In this document: positions 17,257 to 25,848 of the stretch, one piece after another
Numbering within the stretch: the stretch's first letter is position 1
How the letters are laid out: each line of letters begins with the position of its first letter
NCBI GenBank assembly: GCA_023392615.1
Contig: JAEVYT010000017.1
Location: 310,001 to 374,000 of the forward strand
DNA from: Bacillota bacterium
GTDB taxonomy: Bacteria > Bacillota > Clostridia > Lachnospirales > Lachnospiraceae
DNA: 64,000 nucleotides
Reading direction: 5' to 3'
Notes under the pieces: model-generated
The model's database searches: none
The model's input: the letters and a program-made list of their open reading frames with translations, nothing else
Told to the model about the DNA's origin: nothing
Position numbers and translations under genes: made by a program

Positions 17257-17913
17257 ATGCAGTATCGATTGTTAATTGTTGAAGATGAAAAAGCGATCTC
17301 ATCACTATTAAAGATAAGTCTTACTTCCTGCGGGTATCTCTGTGATACAGTTTTTGATGGTATGGAAGCGGCTGATCGGATAGAAAGTAATCACTATGAT
17401 CTGATTTTACTTGATATTATGCTCCCTAAGGTGAGCGGATATGAACTAATTGAATATATACGACCTATGAATATACCAGTAATCTTTTTAACAGCCAAAG
17501 GTAAGGTTGAGGAGAAGGTAAAAGGGTTACGGCTCGGCGCGGATGACTATATTACAAAGCCCTTCGAAATTCTTGAACTGCAGGCACGAGTAGAAACTGT
17601 ACTCAGAAGATACCATAGGATGGAGGACAAGTTTGAAGTTGGTGATGTAAGAGTAAATACTACCACCTATCAGGTTCATAAAGGTGAAGAAGAAATTAAT
17701 TTAACACAAAAGGAATTCCTTATATTAGTGATGTTTCTTGAAAACAGGAATGTTGCCCTGTTTCGTGAACAGATATATGAAAGAGTATGGGGCGGTGAAT
17801 ATAGCGGTGACAGCCGTACGATAGATCTTCATGTTCAACGCTTAAAGAAAAAACTTGGGTGGGATAAGGAGATCACATCGGTACATAAAGTCGGATATCG
17901 ACTGGGGGTATAA
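17257..17913 (+). CDS. OmpR/PhoB-family response regulator
   Basis: A 218-residue protein: receiver domain with phospho-acceptor Asp53 in LILLDIMLP, Thr/Lys switch residues in FLTAK and ITKPF (Lys101), and a winged-helix Trans_reg_C domain (TQKEFLILVMFLENR through GDSRTIDLHVQRLKKKLG, in part). The ATG at 17257 follows GGATGGAGG; an upstream open frame from 17200 lies in the promoter. It abuts the kinase gene with no gap. The repeats upstream suggest autoregulation, and similar repeats precede the dlt-like operon downstream, which I infer to be a target. Confidence 0.9.
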   Translation: MQYRLLIVEDEKAISSLLKISLTSCGYLCDTVFDGMEAADRIESNHYDLILLDIMLPKVSGYELIEYIRPMNIPVIFLTAKGKVEEKVKGLRLGADDYITKPFEILELQARVETVLRRYHRMEDKFEVGDVRVNTTTYQVHKGEEEINLTQKEFLILVMFLENRNVALFREQIYERVWGGEYSGDSRTIDLHVQRLKKKLGWDKEITSVHKVGYRLGV

Positions 17914-19317
17914 ATGAAATTATCGTGGAAGATATTTATTAGTACATTATTGATTGTGTTGTTCAGTTTAAGTGCTGGTGGAGCATTAATTATCACATTA
18001 TCCTTTCAAAATAACTTAGATAACGAGCTGGTTAGGATGCGTAAAGAGAACAGGATGATGGGAATGGAAACTGCCTCCTTGATGCAGTCCAAAGCTAGTT
18101 CCCCTGATGATGATGAGAATGCTTTGTTAAAGGAAGTTTTGCAAGTGCTCGGAGATAGCTGGAGCTCAAGCGGAAAAGAATTTCAAATTCTTTCAACTGA
18201 TAATCAAGTGGTAGGAGGTAATATTCCGGAAGCACTAACGTTTGAACGCTCTCTTTCAGATAAGAAATATACTTATGTGATTAAAAAGGTAAAAGGGAAA
18301 TATTATGCGCAGGGGGCTACGGTCGTAAACACATTTCATGGTCATATTAAGATTATTAGTAATTTGGATATTACTCATGTATTTCAAAATCGTAGGGATC
18401 AAATTGACACCTTCTGTAAGGTAATGTTTGGTATTGGAGGTTTTAGTGCAATATTGAATGCTGCACTGGCAGTGTGGTTGACAAGACCGATATTCCTACT
18501 AACAAGAGCATCAAAGAGCTTAAGTAGAGGTGATATGAAGGCAAGGGTAAAGACTCATTCAGAGGACGAGATTGGCCTGCTTTCTGTTCATTTTAATGAA
18601 ATGGCAGATGCACTGGAGGAGAAGATAAATGAGCTTGAGGATGCAGCAAGAAGGCAGGAGGATTTTGTGGGGAGCTTTACCCATGAATTAAAGACGCCGC
18701 TTACTTCTATTATAGGATATGCAGATCTTCTGCGTTCTCGTGATATGGACGAAAATACAAGATTTGAGGCATCGAATTATATTTACCATGAAGGGAAGCG
18801 ACTGGAGAGCTTATCATTGAGGCTATTAGAATTCTTGGTAGAAGGGAATCAAGAGCCCGAATTTAGAACATTACCGCTTACTATATTGATGGAAGAGGTT
18901 CTTAATTCGATTCATCCGGAGCTTCATAAGAAAAATATAAAATTAATCAATAATGTGTCAGAACACAAGATTTTAGCAAATCAAGATTTAATAAAAATCG
19001 TTATTTTTAATATACTCGATAATGCTAGAAAAGCAGTTTCTGGTGAAGGGACGATAGAACTATCCTCAGGCATAATACAAGGGAAAGTATATGTAATGGT
19101 TAAGGATAATGGCAGAGGAATTCCTCAAAAGGATTTGGGGAAAATAACAGAAGCCTTTTATATGGTGGATAAATCGAGATCCAGAAATGAAGGTGGAGCG
19201 GGTCTTGGATTATCGATTTGTGCGCGTATTATGCAGCTTCATAAGGGTGAGATATTATTCGAAAGTGAAGTGGACAAAGGCACAACGGTAACGTTACTAT
19301 TTGGTATCCAAGTGTGA
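17914..19317 (+). CDS. Sensor histidine kinase
   Basis: A 467-residue kinase: TM1 (about 7-29), an extracytoplasmic region of about 130 residues, TM2 (about 168-190), a HAMP domain (LTRPIFLLTRASKSLSRGD and on), HisKA with His257 in SFTHELKTPL, and HATPase_c with NILDNARKA and GGAGLGLSI. It is the partner of the regulator just upstream (stop and start codons adjoin). The signal is unknown. The gene next downstream encodes a membrane-anchored protein that could modulate it. Confidence 0.9.
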   Translation: MKLSWKIFISTLLIVLFSLSAGGALIITLSFQNNLDNELVRMRKENRMMGMETASLMQSKASSPDDDENALLKEVLQVLGDSWSSSGKEFQILSTDNQVVGGNIPEALTFERSLSDKKYTYVIKKVKGKYYAQGATVVNTFHGHIKIISNLDITHVFQNRRDQIDTFCKVMFGIGGFSAILNAALAVWLTRPIFLLTRASKSLSRGDMKARVKTHSEDEIGLLSVHFNEMADALEEKINELEDAARRQEDFVGSFTHELKTPLTSIIGYADLLRSRDMDENTRFEASNYIYHEGKRLESLSLRLLEFLVEGNQEPEFRTLPLTILMEEVLNSIHPELHKKNIKLINNVSEHKILANQDLIKIVIFNILDNARKAVSGEGTIELSSGIIQGKVYVMVKDNGRGIPQKDLGKITEAFYMVDKSRSRNEGGAGLGLSICARIMQLHKGEILFESEVDKGTTVTLLFGIQV

Positions 19318-19332
19318 TAGGAGGGAATGCTG

Positions 19333-19890
19333 ATGATGAAAGTTATTAAATATATGTTCTTAGTAATCGGAATCAGTGGAGCGATCTTAGTTATTACTGC
19401 AATTCCATTTCTTATCTCCTATATTCAGGATAAAAAACTTCTTAATCAAGAGGTACAGATAAATAATAAACCGATTTCGGTTGAAATGATAGATAAAGAT
19501 TCTGCAATGAGTTTGAAGGATAAGATACTATTGGCAAAAAATAAATTTTCAGCGGATCAGGTTGATTTAAAAACGGGAAAACTCATGACTCGGGTGAAGG
19601 CAGAGGAGGTAGCCCTTACCGAATTGAATAAAATCGTCAAACGCAAGGGTGTTGAATTTACAGACAACCAAGAACAATTTGGCCTTTCCCCGGTTCTATT
19701 TATAAATCTGGATGATCCTTCTCTTACAATGATTGTTTGGAGAGGATTTGTGAAGGCGAGTGATTTAGCCTTTATGTTTTACCTGGATGAGGAAAGTAAA
19801 AAGATTATATATATACAAGATGTGTATTACAGATCGGATGGGGAAAGTACGGAACTTCAACGTCTATGGAATGATTATATAAATCAGTAA
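19333..19890 (+). CDS. Membrane-anchored protein of unknown function, third gene of the two-component operon
   Basis: A protein of about 185 residues with one N-terminal membrane segment (FLVIGISGAILVITAIPFLI) and an extracytoplasmic domain of about 150 residues. The domain has mixed charge and ends in YYRSDGESTELQRLW. I recognise no family. It follows the kinase gene by about 15 bp and shares its ribosome-binding context (TAGGAGGG). I start it at ATG 19333, since ATG 19327 is only a few bases from that site; ATG 19336 is also possible. Its place in the operon suggests an accessory sensor or a regulated envelope protein. Confidence 0.65.
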   Translation: MMKVIKYMFLVIGISGAILVITAIPFLISYIQDKKLLNQEVQINNKPISVEMIDKDSAMSLKDKILLAKNKFSADQVDLKTGKLMTRVKAEEVALTELNKIVKRKGVEFTDNQEQFGLSPVLFINLDDPSLTMIVWRGFVKASDLAFMFYLDEESKKIIYIQDVYYRSDGESTELQRLWNDYINQ

Positions 19891-19892
19891 TG

Positions 19893-19949
19893 TGATACAA
19901 GTATGATACAACTCAAGTATAAAATACAAATATGCCTATCAGATATAAT
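19893..19949 (+). promoter_or_regulatory. Candidate promoter and response-regulator box of dlt-like operon 1
   Basis: TGATACAA occurs at 19893-19900 and 19904-19911, an 11-bp step, matching the GATACAA core of the four repeats before the regulator at 17257. A TATAAT at 19944-19949 lies in CAGATATAAT, a 10-mer also present at 17191-17200. The box-to-TATAAT distance differs between the two sites, so shared control is an inference. Confidence 0.5.
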
Positions 19950-19981
19950 GAAAAGATATGGCATCAAACGTATAAGAGCCG

Positions 19982-20018
19982 GAGCTTTTGCCAGTCACTA
20001 TGTGATAGGCAAAAGCTC
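19982..20018 (+). other. Two-part stem-loop in the 5' leader of dlt-like operon 1
   Basis: GAGCTTTTGCC (19982-19992) pairs perfectly with GGCAAAAGCTC (20008-20018), and the loop holds a second stem TCAC/GTGA. No T-run follows, so it is not a standard terminator. It lies between the candidate promoter and the racemase gene. Confidence 0.55.
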
Positions 20019-20103
20019 TAACCGTATCAGAAGAACATGAGAAGATGTAAAGATGTATCTTTGGCTCTTGTTTGAAGGTTTTGAAGAAAGGCTGGTTGTA
20101 TCT

Positions 20104-20817
20104 ATGAAAAATCTTGGGATAATCGGTGGCTTAGGTCCCATGGCAACTGTTTATTTTATGGAGCTTGTGATTAAAATGACGGATGTAAAAAAGGATCAGG
20201 AGCATATCAGGATTTATTTGCAAAGCATACCGGATACACCCGATCGGACAGCGTATATATGTGGAGAGAACGAAGATAGTCCGTTGCCTTGTTTTGTCCG
20301 AGCTGGAACAAGTCTGGAAGCTCAGGGGGCCGATTTTATAGCGATCCCATGTGTCACAGCACAGTATTTTTACAAGGAATTAACCCAGCGATTAAATATT
20401 CCTGTCATTCCACTGATATCCGAGTTGGAAAAGGAAATCAAGGTGAGCGGCATTAAAAAGGTCGGTATATTAGCTACGGATGGAACAATTAAATCTAAGA
20501 TTATTCAAAAACAGTTAAACGCGGACGGAATAGAAACTGTTGTACCGGATAAAGAGGATCAGACAATGATTATGGACTTGATTTATAACCAGATCAAAGC
20601 GGGAAAGAAAGTCAATATGCCCCAGTTTTGCAGAGTTCTTGAACATTTAAAGAAGCAAGGGGCTCAAAAACTTATACTCGGTTGTACGGAGTTATCATTA
20701 ATCAAGAGAGATTTCACTATCGATGAGGATTGTATTGATGTATTGGATGTATTGGCAAAGAATGCGGTTCAATGTAGCGGTGCACCGCTTAAGAAGGAAT
20801 ATCTTCATTTGATATAG
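20104..20817 (+). CDS. Aspartate/glutamate racemase-family protein
   Basis: A 237-residue cofactor-independent racemase family protein. It begins GIIGGLGPMAT, as the family does, and has the two catalytic cysteines: Cys83 in IPCVTAQYF and Cys194 in LGCTEL. Most relatives have Asn after the first Cys and His three residues later (CNTAH); here they are Val and Gln, so substrate range may differ. It would interconvert L- and D-amino acids (Asp, Glu or others) without PLP. As the first gene of the dlt-like operon it could supply a D-amino acid to the adenylation enzyme 47 bp downstream. The ATG at 20104 matches the family start, but its ribosome binding site (GAAAGG) is distant; a start at 20053 is possible. 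Confidence 0.8.
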   Translation: MKNLGIIGGLGPMATVYFMELVIKMTDVKKDQEHIRIYLQSIPDTPDRTAYICGENEDSPLPCFVRAGTSLEAQGADFIAIPCVTAQYFYKELTQRLNIPVIPLISELEKEIKVSGIKKVGILATDGTIKSKIIQKQLNADGIETVVPDKEDQTMIMDLIYNQIKAGKKVNMPQFCRVLEHLKKQGAQKLILGCTELSLIKRDFTIDEDCIDVLDVLAKNAVQCSGAPLKKEYLHLI

Positions 20818-20864
20818 TGGAATTTTAATTATTTAGTAAAATTACTTATTGGAGAGAGAACGAT

Positions 20865-22388
20865 ATGCAAAGAAATGTATTAGAGTACTTAGAACAAACC
20901 ATCCATGAAGTTCCGAATAAAGTGGCATTTGCGGATGATAAAACAGAGATTACATTTCAGCAATTCTATGATGGATGTAGAGCGATAGGAACCTTTTTTG
21001 CAGAGGAAGGAATATATAAGGAGCCTGTATTAATCTTTATGGATAAATCACCTCATACCTTAGTGGCTTTTTTTGGAACCATTTACGGAGGGAACTTCTA
21101 TATACCGATTGATGATGAGATGCCACAAAGACGTATTGAGTTAATTATCGAAAACACAAAAGCCAGGGTTTTTATCTGTAATGAATCAACTGCAGCGAAG
21201 GTGAAGGACTTTGGGTTTCAAGGAAGAGTGTTGCTTTACGATGATTTATTACCCACAAAAATCAATCAGAAAAAGCTGGATATTATCAGAGAGCAGAGCA
21301 TTGATTTAGATCCTATCTATGTGTTATTTACTTCCGGTTCTACCGGCATACCAAAGGGTGTGGTTGGCCATCATAGGGGCGTGATTGATTATATTGAGAA
21401 TTTGTCCGAAGTGTTGGAGTTTAACAGGGGTACGGTATTTGGAAATCAATCTCCGCTTTATTTTGATGCTTGTATGAAAGAAATCTATCCGACGATGAAA
21501 TATGGTGCGACAACATATTTAATTCCAAAACAATTATTTATGTTCCCAGTAGGACTAGTAGAATTTATGAATGAGAAACAGATTAACACCGTATGTTGGG
21601 TGGTATCTGCATTGACCATGATTTCGTCCTTTGGAACCTTTGAGATCGTGAAGCCAAACCATTTGCATACAATTGCCTTTGGAAGTGAAGTGTTTCCGAT
21701 TAAGCAATATCATATATGGAAACAAGCACTTCCGAATGCGTCCTTTACAAATCTGTACGGCCCGACGGAAGCGACCGGTATGAGTTGTTATTATAAGCTG
21801 GATAGAGAGTTTGATGTCGATGATGTAATACCGATCGGAAGACCATTTTCAAATACACAGATAATGCTTATAAGCGAAGATGGCAAAGCAGTTCCAAGGG
21901 GGGGAGTCGGTGAAATTTGTATCCGTGGAACTTGCTTAACGCATGGATATTATGCGAATGAGGAAAAGACCAAGGAGGCATTTGTTCAAAACCCTTTGAA
22001 TTCACATTATCCTGATTTAATATATCGTACGGGTGATCTTGGTAAGTACAATGATGAAAACCAATTGATTTTCATCTCTAGAAAGGATTACCAGATTAAG
22101 CATATGGGTCACCGAATCGAGCTAGGAGAAATTGAGGTTAATGTTACGTTAGAGGATCGCGTTAGGGCGGCCTGCTGTATATTTATTAAAGATACAAGTA
22201 AAATTGTACTGTTTTATGTTGGTGAAATTACAAAAAAGGAGCTTTCGGTGTTTTTAAAACAGAAGCTACCGCGGTATATGCTTCCAAACACTATCATACA
22301 ACTGGAACAGTTGCCACTTACTCCAAATGGTAAGATGAACCGATTAGAGATGGAGAATATATACAAGAAAGAAAAGGAGAAAAAATAA
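20865..22388 (+). CDS. DltA-like amino acid adenylation enzyme, system 1
   Basis: A 507-residue stand-alone adenylation domain of the length of DltA (about 505). Motifs: phosphate loop FTSGSTGIPKG (about residue 156), LYGPTEATG, YRTGDLGK and C-terminal NGKMNR with the acyl-transfer Lys. It activates an amino acid as AMP ester and loads the carrier protein encoded next, whose start overlaps its stop (TAATG). Asp201 in FDACMKE aligns with the residue that binds the amino group. The position of the DltA Cys linked to D-alanine selection (FCGE) is FGSE here (Gly273). I infer a bulkier or different amino acid than D-alanine. It is likely cytosolic. RBS: GGAGAG. Confidence 0.85.
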   Translation: MQRNVLEYLEQTIHEVPNKVAFADDKTEITFQQFYDGCRAIGTFFAEEGIYKEPVLIFMDKSPHTLVAFFGTIYGGNFYIPIDDEMPQRRIELIIENTKARVFICNESTAAKVKDFGFQGRVLLYDDLLPTKINQKKLDIIREQSIDLDPIYVLFTSGSTGIPKGVVGHHRGVIDYIENLSEVLEFNRGTVFGNQSPLYFDACMKEIYPTMKYGATTYLIPKQLFMFPVGLVEFMNEKQINTVCWVVSALTMISSFGTFEIVKPNHLHTIAFGSEVFPIKQYHIWKQALPNASFTNLYGPTEATGMSCYYKLDREFDVDDVIPIGRPFSNTQIMLISEDGKAVPRGGVGEICIRGTCLTHGYYANEEKTKEAFVQNPLNSHYPDLIYRTGDLGKYNDENQLIFISRKDYQIKHMGHRIELGEIEVNVTLEDRVRAACCIFIKDTSKIVLFYVGEITKKELSVFLKQKLPRYMLPNTIIQLEQLPLTPNGKMNRLEMENIYKKEKEKK

Positions 22389-22615
22389 TGGAAAAGATAC
22401 TTGAAATACTAGAGGAACTACACTCAGACATTGATTTTATGCAGGAGGACAAGCTGGTCGATAATAAAATACTTGATTCCTTTGATTTAGTTACGTTAGT
22501 ATCTGAGCTTTGCGAGGCGTTTGACATTGAAATAACCGCAAAAGATTTTGTACCTGACAATTTTAATTCAGTTAAATCCATGCATTTGATGGTAGAAAGA
22601 TTAATGGAAGAATAG
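22388..22615 (+). CDS. DltC-like acyl/aminoacyl carrier protein, system 1
   Basis: A 75-residue acidic four-helix carrier protein. The phosphopantetheine attachment Ser is in LDSFDL (near residue 36), with SELCEAFDIEI after it, as in DltC. It would carry the amino acid as a thioester from the adenylation enzyme to the MBOAT protein. It overlaps the adenylation gene by one base and is four bases from the MBOAT gene, so translation is probably coupled. Its counterpart in system 2 is also 75 residues. Confidence 0.85.
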   Translation: MEKILEILEELHSDIDFMQEDKLVDNKILDSFDLVTLVSELCEAFDIEITAKDFVPDNFNSVKSMHLMVERLMEE

Positions 22616-22619
22616 AGCT

Positions 22620-24215
22620 ATGTTATTTACATCATATAACTTTGTCGGTTTTCTAATCCTTTTAGTTACATTATATTATATCATTCCGAAGAAATTTGGT
22701 TGGGTATTGCTTTTGATCGGCAGCTATGTGTTCTACTTTTTTGCTGGCTTGTTTTATCCGCTATTTCTCTTCTTTACAACACTTACAACCTATTTGATTG
22801 CAAGGAAGATGGATGATATAAAAGATCAGCAAAAATATTATATTTCTTTTCATCGTGATGAATTAACAAGGGATGAGAGAAAAGAATACAATAAGCAGAT
22901 GAAGAATAAACGTAAGAGATGGATGATTCTATGTTTATTAATTAACTTTGGAATTCTTGCGGTACTTAAATATACTAATTTCGCAATAGACAATATCAAT
23001 TCCATTCTTGGAACCTTTCATTCCTCCAAGGAATTGGATGCTCTGGATATAATACTACCTATGGGAATCTCGTTTTACACCTTCCAGTCGATGGCTTATT
23101 TGATTGATGTTTATTGGGAAAAGGTATCGGCACAGAGAAACTTTTTTAAATTTGCACTATTTGTATCCTTTTTCCCACAGCTGATTCAAGGGCCTATCAG
23201 CAGGTATAACGATTTATCCAAAACTTTATTTGAGAGACATTCCTTTGCGTGGGAGAATATAAAAAATGGTTTAATCAGAGTGATGTGGGGTTATTTTAAG
23301 AAACTCATTATTGCAGATCGTATTATTGCTGCGGTTAAATCCCTGATTGAATCACCGGACTATTATAGCGGAGTTTTTGTACTGTTATTGATTGTTTTCT
23401 ATGGAATAGAATTGTATGCTGATTTCACGGGTGGGATCGATATTACAATTGGTATTGCCCAGATGCTTGGCATTAAGGTGACGGAGAACTTTGAAAGACC
23501 ATTCTTTTCTAAAAATATAGCTGAATACTGGAGAAGATGGCATATTACGATGGGTACCTGGTTCAAGGATTATGTATTTTATCCATTAAGTATAAGTGGA
23601 TGGATGAAAAAGATAACCTCATTTAGTAAGGGGTATTTCGGTAAGGGAGCTGCTAAGAGAGTACCAATTTATATTGCAACGATGATTACTTGGTTTGCAA
23701 CCGGTATCTGGCATGGCGCAAATTGGAACTTTATCGTCTGGGGATTAATGAATGGTATGGTGATATTGATTTCTCAGGAGCTAAACCCTCTTTATGAACG
23801 GTTTTCCCTTCGATTTCCGAGGCTTGCAAACTCACGGGGATTTGATGGCTTTAGAGTAATTAGAACCTTTTTACTGATGGGATCTTTACGTTTATTTGAT
23901 TGTTATCGTGATGTTAAGACTTCCTTTGTTATGTTTTTTACGATGTTCACTCAGTTTAACCCATTTGAAGTTACGAAGAAGGAATTGCTGGATCTTGGAT
24001 TAAGCATGACAGATTATACGATTGTATTTGGTGGCGTTCTTGTGATGTTCACCTATAGTATGCTCAGTCGGAGTGGAAGTGTTCGCGAAAAGCTGAATAA
24101 AAAACCCTTTATTCTTCGCTATGCCATATATATTAGCTTGATCTATGCTGTTCTTCTTTTAGGAGCATACAGCATTGGATATGATGCGAATCAATTTATA
24201 TACAATCAATTTTAA
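22620..24215 (+). CDS. DltB-like MBOAT acyltransferase, system 1
   Basis: A 531-residue membrane-bound O-acyltransferase with 10 or more hydrophobic segments. The family signature includes FSFFPQLIQGPISRY in the form VSFFPQLIQGPISRY, FERPFFSKNIAEYWRRWH, and the catalytic His365 in GIWHGANWNFIVWG. It is longer than DltB (about 400) and nearer to AlgI-type MBOATs (about 470-530), with a charged loop at about residues 60-100. It should move an acyl or aminoacyl group across or onto the outer membrane face and pass it to a polymer hydroxyl. The order adenylation, carrier, MBOAT, SGNH protein is that of dlt with B and C swapped. Confidence 0.85.
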   Translation: MLFTSYNFVGFLILLVTLYYIIPKKFGWVLLLIGSYVFYFFAGLFYPLFLFFTTLTTYLIARKMDDIKDQQKYYISFHRDELTRDERKEYNKQMKNKRKRWMILCLLINFGILAVLKYTNFAIDNINSILGTFHSSKELDALDIILPMGISFYTFQSMAYLIDVYWEKVSAQRNFFKFALFVSFFPQLIQGPISRYNDLSKTLFERHSFAWENIKNGLIRVMWGYFKKLIIADRIIAAVKSLIESPDYYSGVFVLLLIVFYGIELYADFTGGIDITIGIAQMLGIKVTENFERPFFSKNIAEYWRRWHITMGTWFKDYVFYPLSISGWMKKITSFSKGYFGKGAAKRVPIYIATMITWFATGIWHGANWNFIVWGLMNGMVILISQELNPLYERFSLRFPRLANSRGFDGFRVIRTFLLMGSLRLFDCYRDVKTSFVMFFTMFTQFNPFEVTKKELLDLGLSMTDYTIVFGGVLVMFTYSMLSRSGSVREKLNKKPFILRYAIYISLIYAVLLLGAYSIGYDANQFIYNQF

Positions 24216-24240
24216 ATGACACAAAAGAATGGAGTTATCT

Positions 24241-25317
24241 ATGAAGAAGATAATACGGAGGTTAATTGCTGTCTTGTTGTGTGTGTTAGGATTTTTCCTG
24301 CTACAGCGATTGGTGATGCCTAAGTACATGGATGATGTATTGGAAGGATCATTCATTGAGGAGTACTACTCGGAAACTACAAACCATGATGTGGTATTTA
24401 TTGGTGACTGCGAGCTATATGAGAATTTTAACCCAATCACACTCTGGGAAGACTATGGTATTACGAGTTATATCAGGGGTAGTGCTCAACAGTTGATATG
24501 GCAATCCTACTATTTGCTTGAGGATACACTTCGGAAGGAAACTCCGAAGGTGGTAGTGTTCAATGTATTATCCTTAAAATATAATGAACCACAGAGAGAA
24601 GAATACAATCGAATGACTCTTGATGGGATGCAATGGTCGAAGGCAAAGGTTGATGATATTAATGCGTCAATGACCAAAGGGGAAAGCTTTTTGGATTATG
24701 TATTCCCATTCCTAAGGTATCACAGCAGAATTACTCAATTAACGGATAGTGATTTTAAATATTACTTTAAGAAGCGGAAGGTGACTAATAACGGCTATTA
24801 TATGCGTGTAGATGTGGCTCCGGTTACCGGTAAGGTGGAGGATATTCCTCCAGATAACTATGAATTTGGTGATAATGCATGGAAGTACATGGATAAGATT
24901 ACGAAACTATGCAAAGAAAAGGGAATTCAGTTAGTTTTAGTGAAGGCACCTAGCTTATCTCCGGTTTGGTATGATGAGTATGAAAAACAGGTAGTTGATT
25001 ACGCTAAGAAGAATAACCTCCCCTATATTAATTACCTTAAGCTAACTGACCAAATTCCGATTGATTACAGCAAGGATACATATGATGAAGGACTTCATAT
25101 GAATCTCCCCGGAGCAGTAAAGTTATCCTTACACTTAGGAGAGGTCTTGCAGAAGGATTATAAACTTCCAGATCACAGAGAAGATAAGAAGCTTAAGAAA
25201 ATTTGGGCAAAAAAAGTGGAATTTTATAGTGACATGAAGAAAGCACAATATAAGGAGCTTGAAGAATACGGATACTTAAAAAGCTTTGGTGGTGAAGCAA
25301 CCCAGGATAAAAAATAA
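24241..25317 (+). CDS. DltD/SGNH-like protein with Cys at the nucleophile position, system 1
   Basis: A 358-residue protein with one N-terminal membrane segment (about residues 6-24) and an extracytoplasmic SGNH-hydrolase-like domain. The nucleophile block reads FIGDCELYENF: codon TGC at 24409-24411 gives Cys57, where its paralogue in system 2 has Ser (GDSE). The second block DEGLHMN (Asp282, His286) keeps the Asp and His. DltD works with DltB in the final transfer of D-alanine to teichoic acid. Cys may give a thiol nucleophile or an inactive binding protein. The ATG at 24241 follows GGAG with spacing 6; ATG 24229 lies before that site. Confidence 0.8.
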   Translation: MKKIIRRLIAVLLCVLGFFLLQRLVMPKYMDDVLEGSFIEEYYSETTNHDVVFIGDCELYENFNPITLWEDYGITSYIRGSAQQLIWQSYYLLEDTLRKETPKVVVFNVLSLKYNEPQREEYNRMTLDGMQWSKAKVDDINASMTKGESFLDYVFPFLRYHSRITQLTDSDFKYYFKKRKVTNNGYYMRVDVAPVTGKVEDIPPDNYEFGDNAWKYMDKITKLCKEKGIQLVLVKAPSLSPVWYDEYEKQVVDYAKKNNLPYINYLKLTDQIPIDYSKDTYDEGLHMNLPGAVKLSLHLGEVLQKDYKLPDHREDKKLKKIWAKKVEFYSDMKKAQYKELEEYGYLKSFGGEATQDKK

Positions 25318-25335
25318 GAGAGGAAGAAAAAGAAG

Positions 25336-25830
25336 ATGAAATTAAAAAGATTATTTTCAGTTATACTCACAGTTTGTCTATTATCAGCATCATTAATAGC
25401 ATGCGGAGGAAAAAGTTCGACGAGTGCATCCAAGGATTTTGACTTCACATATAAGGGTGAGACAATAACGATTCATAGTGAGGCAAAGGAGATACTCAAG
25501 GTAGCAGGAACGCCAAAAGCAACAAAGAAAACGGCGAGCTGTGCGTACGACGGTTATGACAGAACTTACGAATATAATGATTTCACAATACTAACTTATT
25601 CAAAAAGTAAGGATGGAGAAGAGTATATTAACGGTATTAACCTAACTACTCCGAACATTGCAACAAAGGAAGATATAAAGATTGGTAGTTCACAAAAACA
25701 GGTATTAAAAGCTTATGGAAATGAGAAAGGGAAATTTGGAGTATATACTTTTACAAAGGGTAAGTCAAAGCTTGTAATTGAGATAGATGATAAGGATAAG
25801 GTAAGCAGCATTAAATATATGGAAAAATAA
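25336..25830 (+). CDS. Small lipoprotein in dlt-like operon 1
   Basis: A 164-residue precursor with a type II signal peptide: KRLF, a hydrophobic core, and lipobox LIAC with the lipidated Cys at about residue 22. The mature part (about 140 residues) seems to hold two similar alpha/beta units, the second being IKIGSSQKQVLKAYGNE, a pattern that resembles the SmpA/BamE-like fold found in Gram-positive lipoproteins. The function is not known. Its place between the DltD-like and transglutaminase genes, 18 bp on each side, suggests a partner on the outer membrane face. Confidence 0.75.
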   Translation: MKLKRLFSVILTVCLLSASLIACGGKSSTSASKDFDFTYKGETITIHSEAKEILKVAGTPKATKKTASCAYDGYDRTYEYNDFTILTYSKSKDGEEYINGINLTTPNIATKEDIKIGSSQKQVLKAYGNEKGKFGVYTFTKGKSKLVIEIDDKDKVSSIKYMEK

Positions 25831-25848
25831 CATGTCAGGAGTGAAGAG

